The notes under the pieces: model-generated
The model's database searches: none
Seen by the model: the letters and a program-made list of their open reading frames with translations, nothing else
What the model was told of the DNA's origin: nothing
Shown here: piece after piece, positions 1-11,290 of the stretch
Layout of the letters: every line of letters begins with the position of its first letter
How positions within the stretch are numbered: the first letter of the stretch is position 1
Assembly: GCF_902499045.1 (NCBI RefSeq)
Contig: NZ_CABVPL010000018.1
Location: forward strand, 48,249 to 112,248
DNA: 64,000 bases
Direction: 5' to 3'
Source: Burkholderia latens
GTDB taxonomy: Bacteria; Pseudomonadota; Gammaproteobacteria; Burkholderiales; Burkholderiaceae
Translations under genes and position numbers: made by a program

Positions 1-136
1 GCCATTCGCATTGAGCGGTGGGCACGCGCGGTCCGGGAACGGACCAAGACGGGGCACGAGGGAAACATGGTGACGCGCTCGCTGTGGCCGAGCGCGAAGG
101 AAGGGCTGCGTAAGCGTTCGCGCGCAAACGACGGCC

Positions 137-233
137 GACCGCGAAGCATGAGGGTCACGTAAGCGCTGAAGCGCCAACGTGGACCGACCGCGAAGCATGG
201 GACGTACGTAAGCGCTGAAGCGCTAACGTACGT
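137..233. repeat. Two-copy intergenic repeat with hairpin, upstream of arabinose operon
   Basis: Two copies of a ~45-bp unit lie in tandem (137-180 and 186-232). Each begins GACCGCGAAGCATG and ends in CGTAAGCGCTGAAGCGC followed by C/T and AACGT. The second copy folds into a near-perfect hairpin: arms 202-216 and 219-233 with one mismatch and a 2-nt loop. It ends 14 bases before the first ATG, so it sits in the 5' leader of the MFS gene. Function is unknown; an RNA structure in the leader, a processing site or an operator are all possible. The stretch 1-136 may hold the end of an upstream gene but no product can be recognised. Confidence 0.6.
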
Positions 234-247
234 CGACAGGAGACAAG

Positions 248-1606
248 ATGACGACGCAGTACACGCCCGCGCAAACCGTGGCGGACCAGTCCGATTCGCC
301 GGCAGCCGTCGACGAACGGCAACTGACCCGCCTGCTCACGCGCAAGCTGGTGCCGTTCCTCGCGCTGATCTACGTGGTCGCGTACGTCGACCGTACCGTC
401 GTCGGCTTCGCGAAGCTGCACATGAATGCGGCGATCGGCCTCGGCGACGCCGCGTACGGCCTCGGGGCCGGCTTGTTCTTCATCGGCTACTTCCTGTGCG
501 AGGTGCCCAGCAACCTCGCGCTCGAACGCTTCGGCGCACGCGTGTGGTTCGCGCGCATCCTCGCGACGTGGGGCGCGATCACGATGGCGATGGCGCTCGT
601 GCAGGGGCCGACCAGCTTCTACGTGCTGCGCTTCCTGCTCGGCGCGGCCGAAGCCGGGCTGTATCCCGGCATCCTGTACTTCCTCACGCAATGGTTCCCG
701 ATGCGCGACCGCGCCCGGGTGATCGGCCTGCTCGTGCTCGCGCAGCCGCTCGCCGGCATCGTGACGGGCCCGCTCGCCGGCTGGATATTGTCCACGCACG
801 GGCTGCCCGGCCTGTCGGACTGGCAGACGCTGTTCGTCGTCAGCGGCCTGCCGGCCGTGCTGCTCGCATGGCCGACGCTGCGGCTGCTGCCGGAGTCGCC
901 CGCGCATGCGCGCTGGCTGAACGACGACGAACGCCGCTGGATCGCGCGGCAGCTCGCCGCCGACCGCGACACGTATCGTCCCGATTCACACGGCAATCCG
1001 CTCGCCGCGTTGCGCGACCGCCGCGTGCTGCTGCTCGCCGCGCTGTTCCTGCCGTTTCCGCTGTGCATCTACGGGCTGTCGCTGTGGCTGCCGACGATCA
1101 TCCACGCATTCGGCACCGGCGATGCGGCAACCGGCCTGCTGTCCGCGGTGCCGTACCTGTTCGCGGTGATCGGCCTGCTCGTCGTGCCGCGCCATTCGGA
1201 TCGCAAGCGCGAGCGCTACTGGCACATCGTCGTCGTGTCGGCGGCGGCCGCGGTGACGATGGCCGCGAGCGCGTGGGTGCGGCAGCCGGCGCTGCAGTTC
1301 CTGTTCATCTGCCTGACCGCGTTCTCGCTCTATTCGATCCAGGCCGTCGTGTGGGCGTTGCCCGGCGAATTCCTGACCGGCACGAGCGCAGCGGTCGGCA
1401 TCGCCGCGATCAACTCGCTCGCGAACCTCGGCGGCTACCTCGGGCCGTACGGCATCGGGCTGATCAAGGCATCGACCGGCAGCCTCGCGGCCGGCCTGTA
1501 CTTTCTCGCGGCGACGCTGCTGTTCGCGGTGCTGATGACGTTCGTGGTCCGCGCGGCGCTGCGCACGCCCGAGCCGGCCGCGGGCGCGTTCGCCGGCGAA
1601 TCCTGA
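248..1606 (+). CDS. MFS transporter, ACS (anion:cation symporter) family
   Basis: A 452-residue 12-helix major facilitator of the inner membrane. After a ~35-residue hydrophilic N-terminus comes the first helix with the motif YVDRTVVGFAK, characteristic of the ACS group (phthalate, tartrate, galactonate and glucarate carriers). GAAEAGLYPG follows in helix 4. A GACAGGAG ribosome site precedes ATG 248. It is the first gene of a same-strand run whose other members metabolise L-arabinose, with 50 bases to the next gene. The likely cargo is therefore a sugar acid such as L-arabonate rather than free arabinose, which has its own ABC importer downstream. Substrate is inferred from context only. Confidence 0.85.
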   Translation: MTTQYTPAQTVADQSDSPAAVDERQLTRLLTRKLVPFLALIYVVAYVDRTVVGFAKLHMNAAIGLGDAAYGLGAGLFFIGYFLCEVPSNLALERFGARVWFARILATWGAITMAMALVQGPTSFYVLRFLLGAAEAGLYPGILYFLTQWFPMRDRARVIGLLVLAQPLAGIVTGPLAGWILSTHGLPGLSDWQTLFVVSGLPAVLLAWPTLRLLPESPAHARWLNDDERRWIARQLAADRDTYRPDSHGNPLAALRDRRVLLLAALFLPFPLCIYGLSLWLPTIIHAFGTGDAATGLLSAVPYLFAVIGLLVVPRHSDRKRERYWHIVVVSAAAAVTMAASAWVRQPALQFLFICLTAFSLYSIQAVVWALPGEFLTGTSAAVGIAAINSLANLGGYLGPYGIGLIKASTGSLAAGLYFLAATLLFAVLMTFVVRAALRTPEPAAGAFAGES

Positions 1607-1656
1607 ACGCTTTGTTTTCCGGCTGAACGCCGCTTCGACTGACGCAGGACCGAACC

Positions 1657-3547
<1,891 letters not shown>

Positions 3548-3626
3548 CAACGTGCCGGCGCGCGCCACAGCGAGCGCGACGAGCACGACGGATGTTGAAG
3601 ACCCAAGCCATTACAAGGAGACACGC

Positions 3627-4640
3627 ATGAACCGCACGAACCAAACGATCCGCCGACACACGCTGCGCGCGCTGCTCGCCGCGCTTTGCATCGCGCCGCT
3701 CGGGATGCAGGGCGCCGCGCACGCCGACGCGCCGCTGAAGATCGGCTTCCTCGTGAAGATGCCCGAGCAGGCATGGTTCATCAACGAGCAGAACGCCGCC
3801 GCCGCGCTCGGCCAGAAGGAGAACTTCTCGGTCGTGAAGATCGGCACGCCGGACGGCGAAAAGGTGCTGGCCGCAATCGACAACCTCGGCTCGCAAGGCG
3901 CGCAGGGCTTCGTGATCTGCGCGCCCGACGTGCGTCTCGGGCCGGCGATCGCGTCGCGCGCGAAGCGCTACAACATGAAGTTCGTGACGGTCGACGACCA
4001 GCTCGTCGATTCGACCGGCAAGCCGCTGCCGAACGTGCCGCACCTCGGGATGTCGGCGACCAAGATCGGCAACCAGGTCGGCCAGGCGATTTCCGACGAG
4101 ATGAAGCGTCGCGGCTGGAAGCCGGAAGAAGTCGGCGCGCTGCGCATCACCAACTACGAGCTGCCGACCGCGAAGCTGCGCACCGACGGCGCGACGCAGG
4201 CGCTGCTCGCGAACGGCTTCCGCAAGGAGAACATCTTCGACGCGCCGCAGAAGACGACCGACGACGAAGGCGGCTTCAGCGCGGCAGCGCCGGTGCTCGC
4301 GCGCCATCCGAACGTGAAGAAGTGGGTGATCTACGCGCTGAACGAGGAAACCGTGCTCGGCGCGGTGCGCGCGACCGAACAGCTGCACATCCCGGCGGCC
4401 GACGTGATCGGCGTCGGCATCAACGGCGCGGGCGAGGCGTTCGCCGAATTCCAGAAGAAGGAGCCGACCGGCTTCTACGGGACGATCGCGGTCAGCTCGA
4501 CGAACCACGGCAAGGACAGCACGCAGAACCTCGTCGACTGGATCCGCAACGGCAAAGTGCCGCCGGCCGACACGCAAACGAGCGGCAAGCTGATGACGCG
4601 CGCGAACTGGCAGGCCGTGCGCGCCGAACTCGGCATCTGA
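3627..4640 (+). CDS. araF: Periplasmic L-arabinose-binding protein of ABC importer
   Basis: A 337-residue periplasmic-binding-protein type 1 sugar receptor, closely resembling E. coli AraF in its mature N-terminus ([14 protein letters not shown]), in [13 protein letters not shown], in GFVICAPD and in [10 protein letters not shown] cleavable signal peptide ends around GAAHA/D. ATG 3627 is chosen because AAGGAG lies 6 bases upstream and the signal peptide starts there; an in-frame ATG at 3552 would add 25 unrelated residues. It captures arabinose in the periplasm and delivers it to AraH/AraG. Confidence 0.93.
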   Translation: MNRTNQTIRRHTLRALLAALCIAPLGMQGAAHADAPLKIGFLVKMPEQAWFINEQNAAAALGQKENFSVVKIGTPDGEKVLAAIDNLGSQGAQGFVICAPDVRLGPAIASRAKRYNMKFVTVDDQLVDSTGKPLPNVPHLGMSATKIGNQVGQAISDEMKRRGWKPEEVGALRITNYELPTAKLRTDGATQALLANGFRKENIFDAPQKTTDDEGGFSAAAPVLARHPNVKKWVIYALNEETVLGAVRATEQLHIPAADVIGVGINGAGEAFAEFQKKEPTGFYGTIAVSSTNHGKDSTQNLVDWIRNGKVPPADTQTSGKLMTRANWQAVRAELGI

Positions 4641-4660
4641 GCGTGCGGGGCGACGACGCA

Positions 4661-6223
<1,563 letters not shown>

Positions 6224-6253
6224 CGGCGAGCAGTCAACCGGAAAGCAACTGAT

Positions 6254-7279
6254 ATGAGCCAGGCAATGCAACCCCAACGTACCTCCCCATCCCCGGATGC
6301 CGCCGCCGCGGCCGCGCCCGCGCGCCCGCGCGGCGGCGTGTGGCAGCTGATCAACCGCTCCGGCATCGTGATGGTGTTTCTCGTGCTGTTCGCGGTGCTG
6401 TCGCTGACGGTGCCGGACTTCCTCACGCCGCGCAACATCCAGGGTCTCCTGCTGTCGGTCACGCTGATCGGCTCGATCGCGGTGACGATGATGTTCGTGC
6501 TCGCGCTCGGCGAGGTCGACCTGTCGGTCGCGTCGATCGTCGCGTTTTCGGGCGTCGTCGCATCGACGCTGATCACCGCGACGCACAGCGTCGTGCTCGG
6601 TATCGCGGCCGGCGTGCTCGCGGGCGGCGCGGTCGGCCTCGTGAACGGCGTGCTGATCGCGCGCTGGCGGATCAACTCGCTGATCGTCACGCTCGCGATG
6701 ATGGAAGTCGTGCGCGGGCTCGCGTTCATCACGTCGAACGGCGACGCGGTGATGATCTCCGAGGAGCGCTTCTTCGATCTCGGCGGCGGGTCGTTCCTCG
6801 GCATCTCGTATCCGATCTGGAGCAACATCATCGGCTTCGTCGTGTTCGGCTTCCTGCTGCGCAAGACGGTGTTCGGCAAGAACGTGCTGGCCGTCGGCGG
6901 TAACGGCGAGGCCGCGCTGCTCGCGGGGCTGCCGGTGATGCGCATCAAGATCACGGTGTTCGTGCTGCAGGGGCTCGTGACCGGTTTCGCCGGCGTGATG
7001 CTCGCGTCGCGGATGAGCCTCGGCGATCCGAAAACGTCGGTCGGCCTCGAACTCGGCGTGATCTCCGCGTGCGTGCTCGGCGGCGTGTCGCTGACGGGCG
7101 GCGTCGCGACGATCTCCGGCGTGCTGGTCGGCGTGCTGATCATGGGCTCCGTGCAGGACGCGATGAGCCTGCTGAACGTGCCGACCTTTTACCAATATCT
7201 GATACGCGGCGGAATTCTGTTGCTCGCGGTGCTGTTCGACCAGTATCGTCGCAACCAGCGGCGCGCGATGAAGATCTGA
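6254..7279 (+). CDS. araH: L-arabinose ABC importer permease
   Basis: A 341-residue inner-membrane permease of the ribose/arabinose/xylose (BPD_transp_2) family. About 30 hydrophilic residues come first, then around ten hydrophobic segments. The sequence FALGEVDLSVASIVAFSG is the conserved coupling-region motif of sugar permeases of this family. It starts 31 bases after araG stops, with GGAAAG upstream. It forms the membrane channel for AraF/AraG. Confidence 0.92.
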   Translation: MSQAMQPQRTSPSPDAAAAAAPARPRGGVWQLINRSGIVMVFLVLFAVLSLTVPDFLTPRNIQGLLLSVTLIGSIAVTMMFVLALGEVDLSVASIVAFSGVVASTLITATHSVVLGIAAGVLAGGAVGLVNGVLIARWRINSLIVTLAMMEVVRGLAFITSNGDAVMISEERFFDLGGGSFLGISYPIWSNIIGFVVFGFLLRKTVFGKNVLAVGGNGEAALLAGLPVMRIKITVFVLQGLVTGFAGVMLASRMSLGDPKTSVGLELGVISACVLGGVSLTGGVATISGVLVGVLIMGSVQDAMSLLNVPTFYQYLIRGGILLLAVLFDQYRRNQRRAMKI

Positions 7280-7330
7280 CTTCGACCGACGCGCGGCCGC
7301 CTGCACTTACGACGAATATCGGGAGACGGC

Positions 7331-8233
7331 ATGCAACAGACTCATCCGGGCACCGCGGCGGCGCTGCTGGTCGACAGCCGCAACACGCTCGGCGAAGGCG
7401 CGACGTGGTGCGACGCGACGCACGCGCTGTACTGGACCGACATCGAAGGCGCACGGCTGTCGCGCTGTCGCGCGGACGGCTCGGCGCTGACGCAGTGGCC
7501 GATGCCCGAGCGGCTCGCGTGCTTCGCGCTCACGCAGGATCCCGACGTGCTGCTCGTCGGGCTCGCGACCCATCTCGCGTTTTTCGATCTGTGCAGCGGC
7601 GCGTTCACGCGGATCGTCGACGTCGAGCCTGATCTGCCGACGCGGCTGAACGACGGCCGCTGCGATCCGTTCGGCGCGTTCGTGTTCGGGATGAAGGACG
7701 AAGGCGGCGAGCCGCCGCGCGCGGTTGGCGGGTTCTATCGGCTCAATTCCGATCTGACGCTCGAGCGGCTTGCGTTACCGGCAGCCGCGATCGCGAACAG
7801 CATCGGGTTCTCGCCGGATGGGGCGAAGATGTATTTCTGCGATTCGCTGGTGCGCGAGATTCTCGTGTGCGATTACCGTGCGGGCGGCGATGTGGCCAAC
7901 GTGCGGCCGTTCGCGCGGCTGACGGATGCGGACGGCGACCCAGACGGGTCGACGGTGGATCGCGACGGCGGATTGTGGAACGCGCAGTGGGGCGGGCGGC
8001 GAGTGGTGCGTTATGGGCCGGACGGTGTCGAGACGGACCGCGTCGAAGTGCCGACGGCGCAGCCTAGCTGTGTCGCGATCGACGGTGCCGGCCGGTTGTA
8101 CGTGACGAGTGCGCGTGTTGACCTGAGCGATGACGCGCTGGCGAGCGACGTGCACGCGGGAGGTGTGTTCGTCGCGCAGACGCGGTACGCGGGGTTGGCG
8201 ACCGCGCGGTTTGCCGGGATGCCCGCCAGGTGA
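7331..8233 (+). CDS. SMP-30/gluconolactonase family protein, probable L-arabinolactonase
   Basis: A 300-residue six-bladed beta-propeller lactonase. Metal-ligand motifs of the SMP-30 family are visible: Glu in LGEGATW, Asn/Asp in RLNDGRCD, Asn in NSIGFSPDG and Asp in DPDGSTVDRDG. It would hydrolyse the lactone made by the upstream dehydrogenase to L-arabonate. GGGAGA precedes ATG 7331 and it closes the operon. Its last ~70 codons have a divergent second copy at 10029-10254, on the far side of an immunity/toxin cassette. Confidence 0.85.
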   Translation: MQQTHPGTAAALLVDSRNTLGEGATWCDATHALYWTDIEGARLSRCRADGSALTQWPMPERLACFALTQDPDVLLVGLATHLAFFDLCSGAFTRIVDVEPDLPTRLNDGRCDPFGAFVFGMKDEGGEPPRAVGGFYRLNSDLTLERLALPAAAIANSIGFSPDGAKMYFCDSLVREILVCDYRAGGDVANVRPFARLTDADGDPDGSTVDRDGGLWNAQWGGRRVVRYGPDGVETDRVEVPTAQPSCVAIDGAGRLYVTSARVDLSDDALASDVHAGGVFVAQTRYAGLATARFAGMPAR

Positions 8234-8497
8234 GTATCCGGTATCGACGTCGGCTCCTCTCGGCTGGCGGGAGAGGATACGGTCGATCCGGAAGCGATGT
8301 CTTGAGTACGGCTGACCAGCTTCCGGTACTCCGCATAACGCTTGATCAGGTTCCGCGGTGTCCCGCACGCGGCCGCTCGACCCACGCCGCACAGGGAACG
8401 GCGTTAGGGCGCAGTGCGTGCGCAGCGCGAAGCCGCGCGCAAACCTGATCGTGCTGCGGGCGTGGCTAACTCGGACGCGACGTCATGCTTCCCGTGT

Positions 8498-9475
8498 TCA
8501 CCGCGGGTTGCCATATTCCTCCAGCCACATCCATCGGCCGGGTTCAAAGAGGCTCGTGTATTGCTCTCGTTGTGCTTGCTCCTGCGGAGTCAACTTGCGA
8601 ACTTCGGGGAATGTTTGCCCTTTTCGAACGAGCAACCGATGCGACTCCGACGTTGTGCTGTATCCCTGCCATATCCCCGTTTCAGGGCAGAGCATGCCCG
8701 TACACAGATTCATTTCCCCATATTTCTGCCGCTTCGCTCGTCGCTCTTCGAGGCGGCGCTGCTTGCGTTCCTCCGGTGTCAAGATTTTGTATGCGCGGCG
8801 CATGTCGACTATCCACAATTGCTGTGGAGACGAGCCATCTATCGGGTTTATGTAACCAAGATCGACATCGATCGGGAATTTGCTGCCCGGAATATCTTTT
8901 GAGCGGTAGCGAAAGGATTGCAAGTTAGGAGCATCCGGAGTGCGTCCCTTTAATTCGTTTCCATAATAACGATTCCCACGTGAATCAACCCAATAATCCT
9001 CCAACTGCAGAAGCGATTTGATTTCTGTGTCGGACAAACTGGCGACCCTCGCATCAACGACGATTCGTACCTCGCCGGGAACAATTTTTACTTTGTCGCG
9101 ATTATCGCTATAGTCTTCCGGGTTCTCACCCGTGGAAAACTCGATCTTCGTTCCGTGCAGTGCGCGGTTTCTGTATTTATAGAGAAACCATTTTGCAGGA
9201 GGACGTGTCCACGTCGTGTAATTTGTTCCAAAGACGATATGGTGCGGATCGTATGGCGCATCATCGCGCAGGATCGCCATGGCTGTTTCGAGAATGGTTC
9301 GCAGCACGACACGCTGCTCCTCGTCTGTCGCCTGCACTTCAAATCCCTCCCCCAATGGCGTCAAGTGAAGCATCGTATTCTCCTGTGCATGTACCGGGAT
9401 TACGCACGAAAGCACGATCAGGACGGTCCCAATAGGCTTGCACCACTTCCGCACACGCATAAGCGTCTTCTTCAT
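8498..9475 (-). CDS. T6SS immunity protein (copy A), exported
   Basis: A 325-residue protein beginning MKKTLMRV, with a hydrophobic signal sequence that ends at PVHA/Q (a Cys in LSC could alternatively be a lipobox). Export to the periplasm is expected. It is a clear paralogue of the protein at 10313-11290, including DTEIKSLLQLEDYWVDS, QSFRYRSKD and a C-terminal module with LCTGMLCPETGIWQGY. Its first 137 bases overlap, in another frame, the 3' end of the headless toxin fragment at 9339. By position it is the cognate immunity factor of that toxin domain. Base composition is visibly less GC-rich than the flanking operons, which suggests transfer. No biochemical family name can be given with certainty. 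Confidence 0.75.
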   Translation of the reverse strand: MKKTLMRVRKWCKPIGTVLIVLSCVIPVHAQENTMLHLTPLGEGFEVQATDEEQRVVLRTILETAMAILRDDAPYDPHHIVFGTNYTTWTRPPAKWFLYKYRNRALHGTKIEFSTGENPEDYSDNRDKVKIVPGEVRIVVDARVASLSDTEIKSLLQLEDYWVDSRGNRYYGNELKGRTPDAPNLQSFRYRSKDIPGSKFPIDVDLGYINPIDGSSPQQLWIVDMRRAYKILTPEERKQRRLEERRAKRQKYGEMNLCTGMLCPETGIWQGYSTTSESHRLLVRKGQTFPEVRKLTPQEQAQREQYTSLFEPGRWMWLEEYGNPR

Positions 9476-10026
9476 GTAGCTGACTCCGGTATCCCTCTTC
9501 GAAACTCACCATATTGGCCGCCGTTTCCGGCGACACTCTCAACAGCTTGCATACCTCGGCCTGTGCAATCGGCACGTCGGGCTTTACATAGGCGCTGCCT
9601 GTTTGATTCTGCATGTGGGAAATCATCCAGTAATAATGAAAAATCAACATGCGATGCAACCCCGCCATTACCCGCGCATCGTCTGGAAGTGGCGTCTTCT
9701 CGGCTGTGTTAAAGACATTCCTTCGAATACTATTTCTGTACACCTGTATTTCCTGCGAGAACATCGCGTAGTCGCTCGAATGTTGTTGAAGCAAGGCCGT
9801 CATCCAGAATGTTTGCTGGCCATGTCGCGCTTCGTGATAAAGCAAATCCGCGAAGGCTTTCAGGGTGCCATCCAGCGCAACTGCATTGTTCGACGATGCA
9901 ACGATGTTCGTAATTTCTCTCTCCTGGGTAGTGATTACCCACGGTATACCGATAAATTGTGCGCTAACGTCGCGGCGCATGCTGTATCGGGAGTTGCCAT
10001 TCTTTTCATTAATAATGTCGAATCGG
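9339..10026 (-). pseudogene. Headless C-terminal toxin domain of a VgrG effector (orphan toxin fragment)
   Basis: The reading frame aligns without gaps at its start to residues ~1056-1281 of the VgrG at 11154-14999; 32 of the first 53 residues from the ATG at 9980 are identical. It keeps the HEARH motif (residues 49-53 from that ATG), the segment EEDAYACA and the C-terminal NPGTCT. It lacks all VgrG parts. Upstream the homology ends abruptly near 10026 and the DNA changes to a piece of the lactonase gene. No ribosome site is evident at ATG 9980 (213 codons), so it is either silent or a reservoir for toxin-end switching. The stop overlaps the start of immunity gene A by 137 bases. Confidence 0.8.
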
Positions 10027-10028
10027 AC

Positions 10029-10254
10029 GGACGGCGTCGCGACGGATCGCGTCGAAGTGCCGACCGCGCAGCCGAGCTGTGTCGCAATCGACGGTGACGG
10101 CGGGTTATATATGACGAGTGCACGTGTTGACCTGAGGGATGACGCGCTGGCAGGCGATGCGCACGCTGGCGGCGTGTTCGTCGCGCAGACGCGCTATGCG
10201 GGGCTCCCGACGGTTCGATTCGCGGGGGACCGCGATCTGAATGGCGGATGTTGA
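10029..10254 (+). pseudogene. 3' fragment of the SMP-30 lactonase gene (second, divergent copy)
   Basis: This segment matches 8020-8233 nearly base for base at a constant offset of 2009. It encodes the lactonase C-terminus from DGVATDRVEVPTAQPS to YAGLPTVRFAG, with scattered substitutions and a different last few residues. It has no start, no promoter and no 5' part. It lies between the orphan toxin fragment and immunity gene B, in the same position relative to immunity B that the intact lactonase 3' end holds relative to immunity A. It is thus the scar of a duplication or of an imported allele. Confidence 0.9.
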
Positions 10255-10312
10255 CGGGAAGAGCCCGGCAACAGCCGAACAGGAACCCGTACTGTTTCAC
10301 GTCACACCTCGC

Positions 10313-11290
10313 TTACGACCGCTCCTTATATTCTTCCACCCACATCCACTGGCCCGCCGCAAAGAGGTTCGTGTACTGGCCTCGTTCCACCTGCTCGCGC
10401 GGGGTCAGTTTGCGAACGTCGGGAAATTTTTGCCCCTTCCGGATCAAATGGATATCCGAATTGGATGTCTTGGTATAGCCCTGCCATATTCCCGTTTCCG
10501 GGCATAGCATGCCTGTACACAGGTTCATCAGCCCGTATTTGTGGCGCTTCGCTTGTTGTTTTTCCAGGCGGCGCTGTTCGCGTTCCTCAGGCGTCAGAAT
10601 TGCGTAGGCGCGTTTTATTATAACTTTGGAAAGCATTTGAGGAAATGAGCCATCCGATGGATTTGCATAAAAAAGCTCAACATTGACTTGGAACTTGCTG
10701 CCCGGAACATCTTTCGATCGGTAGCGAAAAGATTGCAAATTCGGCATATCTGGAGACCGTGTCGTTATTTCGTTACCGTATTCTCGATTTCCATTTGAAT
10801 CCACCCAATAGTCTTCCAGTTGAAGAAGGGACTTTATTTCGGTATCGGGCAGACCCGCGATCATCGGGCTTAGTCGAGTCGTCACGGCCCCCGGGACAAT
10901 CTTTACGTTCTGGCGATCAACACTATAGTCTTCTGGATCATCGAATGTCGTAAAGACTACGGTGCTTGAAGGTGACACCGGGCTGACGTAAAGGTAGCGC
11001 CGCCCCTCTAATCGATTGTGCTTTGTAGCATCTAGATTTCTCCCAAATATAATATGCATTGGATCAAATGATTTGTCATCACGTAGGATCGCCATCGCCT
11101 CTTTCAGGATACTGCGTACCATCGCACGTTGCTCGTCAGCTTGATGCGTCATGTCAATTCCTTGTGCCGACGATTTTGAGGGAAGCGACGTAGTCGGCTG
11201 TGCATGTGCCGGGGTTGAGCACGAAAGGGCCATCAGGACGGCTCCAATAGTCTTGCACCACACCTGCACACGCATAGGCATCTTCTTCAT
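10313..11290 (-). CDS. T6SS immunity protein (copy B), cognate to the VgrG toxin domain
   Basis: A 325-residue exported protein, paralogous along its length to copy A. The signal sequence MKKMPMRV... ends at PAHA/Q (LSC is a possible lipobox). The C-terminal module contains LCTGMLCPETGIWQGY, then GQKFPDV and WMWVEEY. The start at 11290 lies 137 bases inside the 3' end of the VgrG gene, so the VgrG tail and the immunity signal peptide are read from the same DNA in different frames. A periplasmic location fits protection against a toxin delivered to the periplasm. Low-GC codons (aat, ata, tta) are common compared with the neighbours. Confidence 0.8.
   Translation of the reverse strand: MKKMPMRVQVWCKTIGAVLMALSCSTPAHAQPTTSLPSKSSAQGIDMTHQADEQRAMVRSILKEAMAILRDDKSFDPMHIIFGRNLDATKHNRLEGRRYLYVSPVSPSSTVVFTTFDDPEDYSVDRQNVKIVPGAVTTRLSPMIAGLPDTEIKSLLQLEDYWVDSNGNREYGNEITTRSPDMPNLQSFRYRSKDVPGSKFQVNVELFYANPSDGSFPQMLSKVIIKRAYAILTPEEREQRRLEKQQAKRHKYGLMNLCTGMLCPETGIWQGYTKTSNSDIHLIRKGQKFPDVRKLTPREQVERGQYTNLFAAGQWMWVEEYKERS

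Noticed and set aside
3686-4660. In-frame extension of araG upstream of 4661
   Set aside because: It runs inside araF in another frame; ABC homology begins only after 4661.
8234-8497. Possible gene remnant between the lactonase and immunity A
   Set aside because: A minus-strand stretch looks faintly protein-like but has no start, family or continuity. The corresponding spacer in the second cassette is only ~70 bases, so some extra DNA is present, but its nature cannot be read. A weak 7-bp stem at 8255-8277 has no T-tract.
9865-10254. A 129-codon plus-strand gene with a lactonase-like end
   Set aside because: Its first half is antisense to the orphan toxin; only the last ~75 codons match the lactonase. 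It is a chimera of a shadow frame and the duplicated fragment, not a gene.
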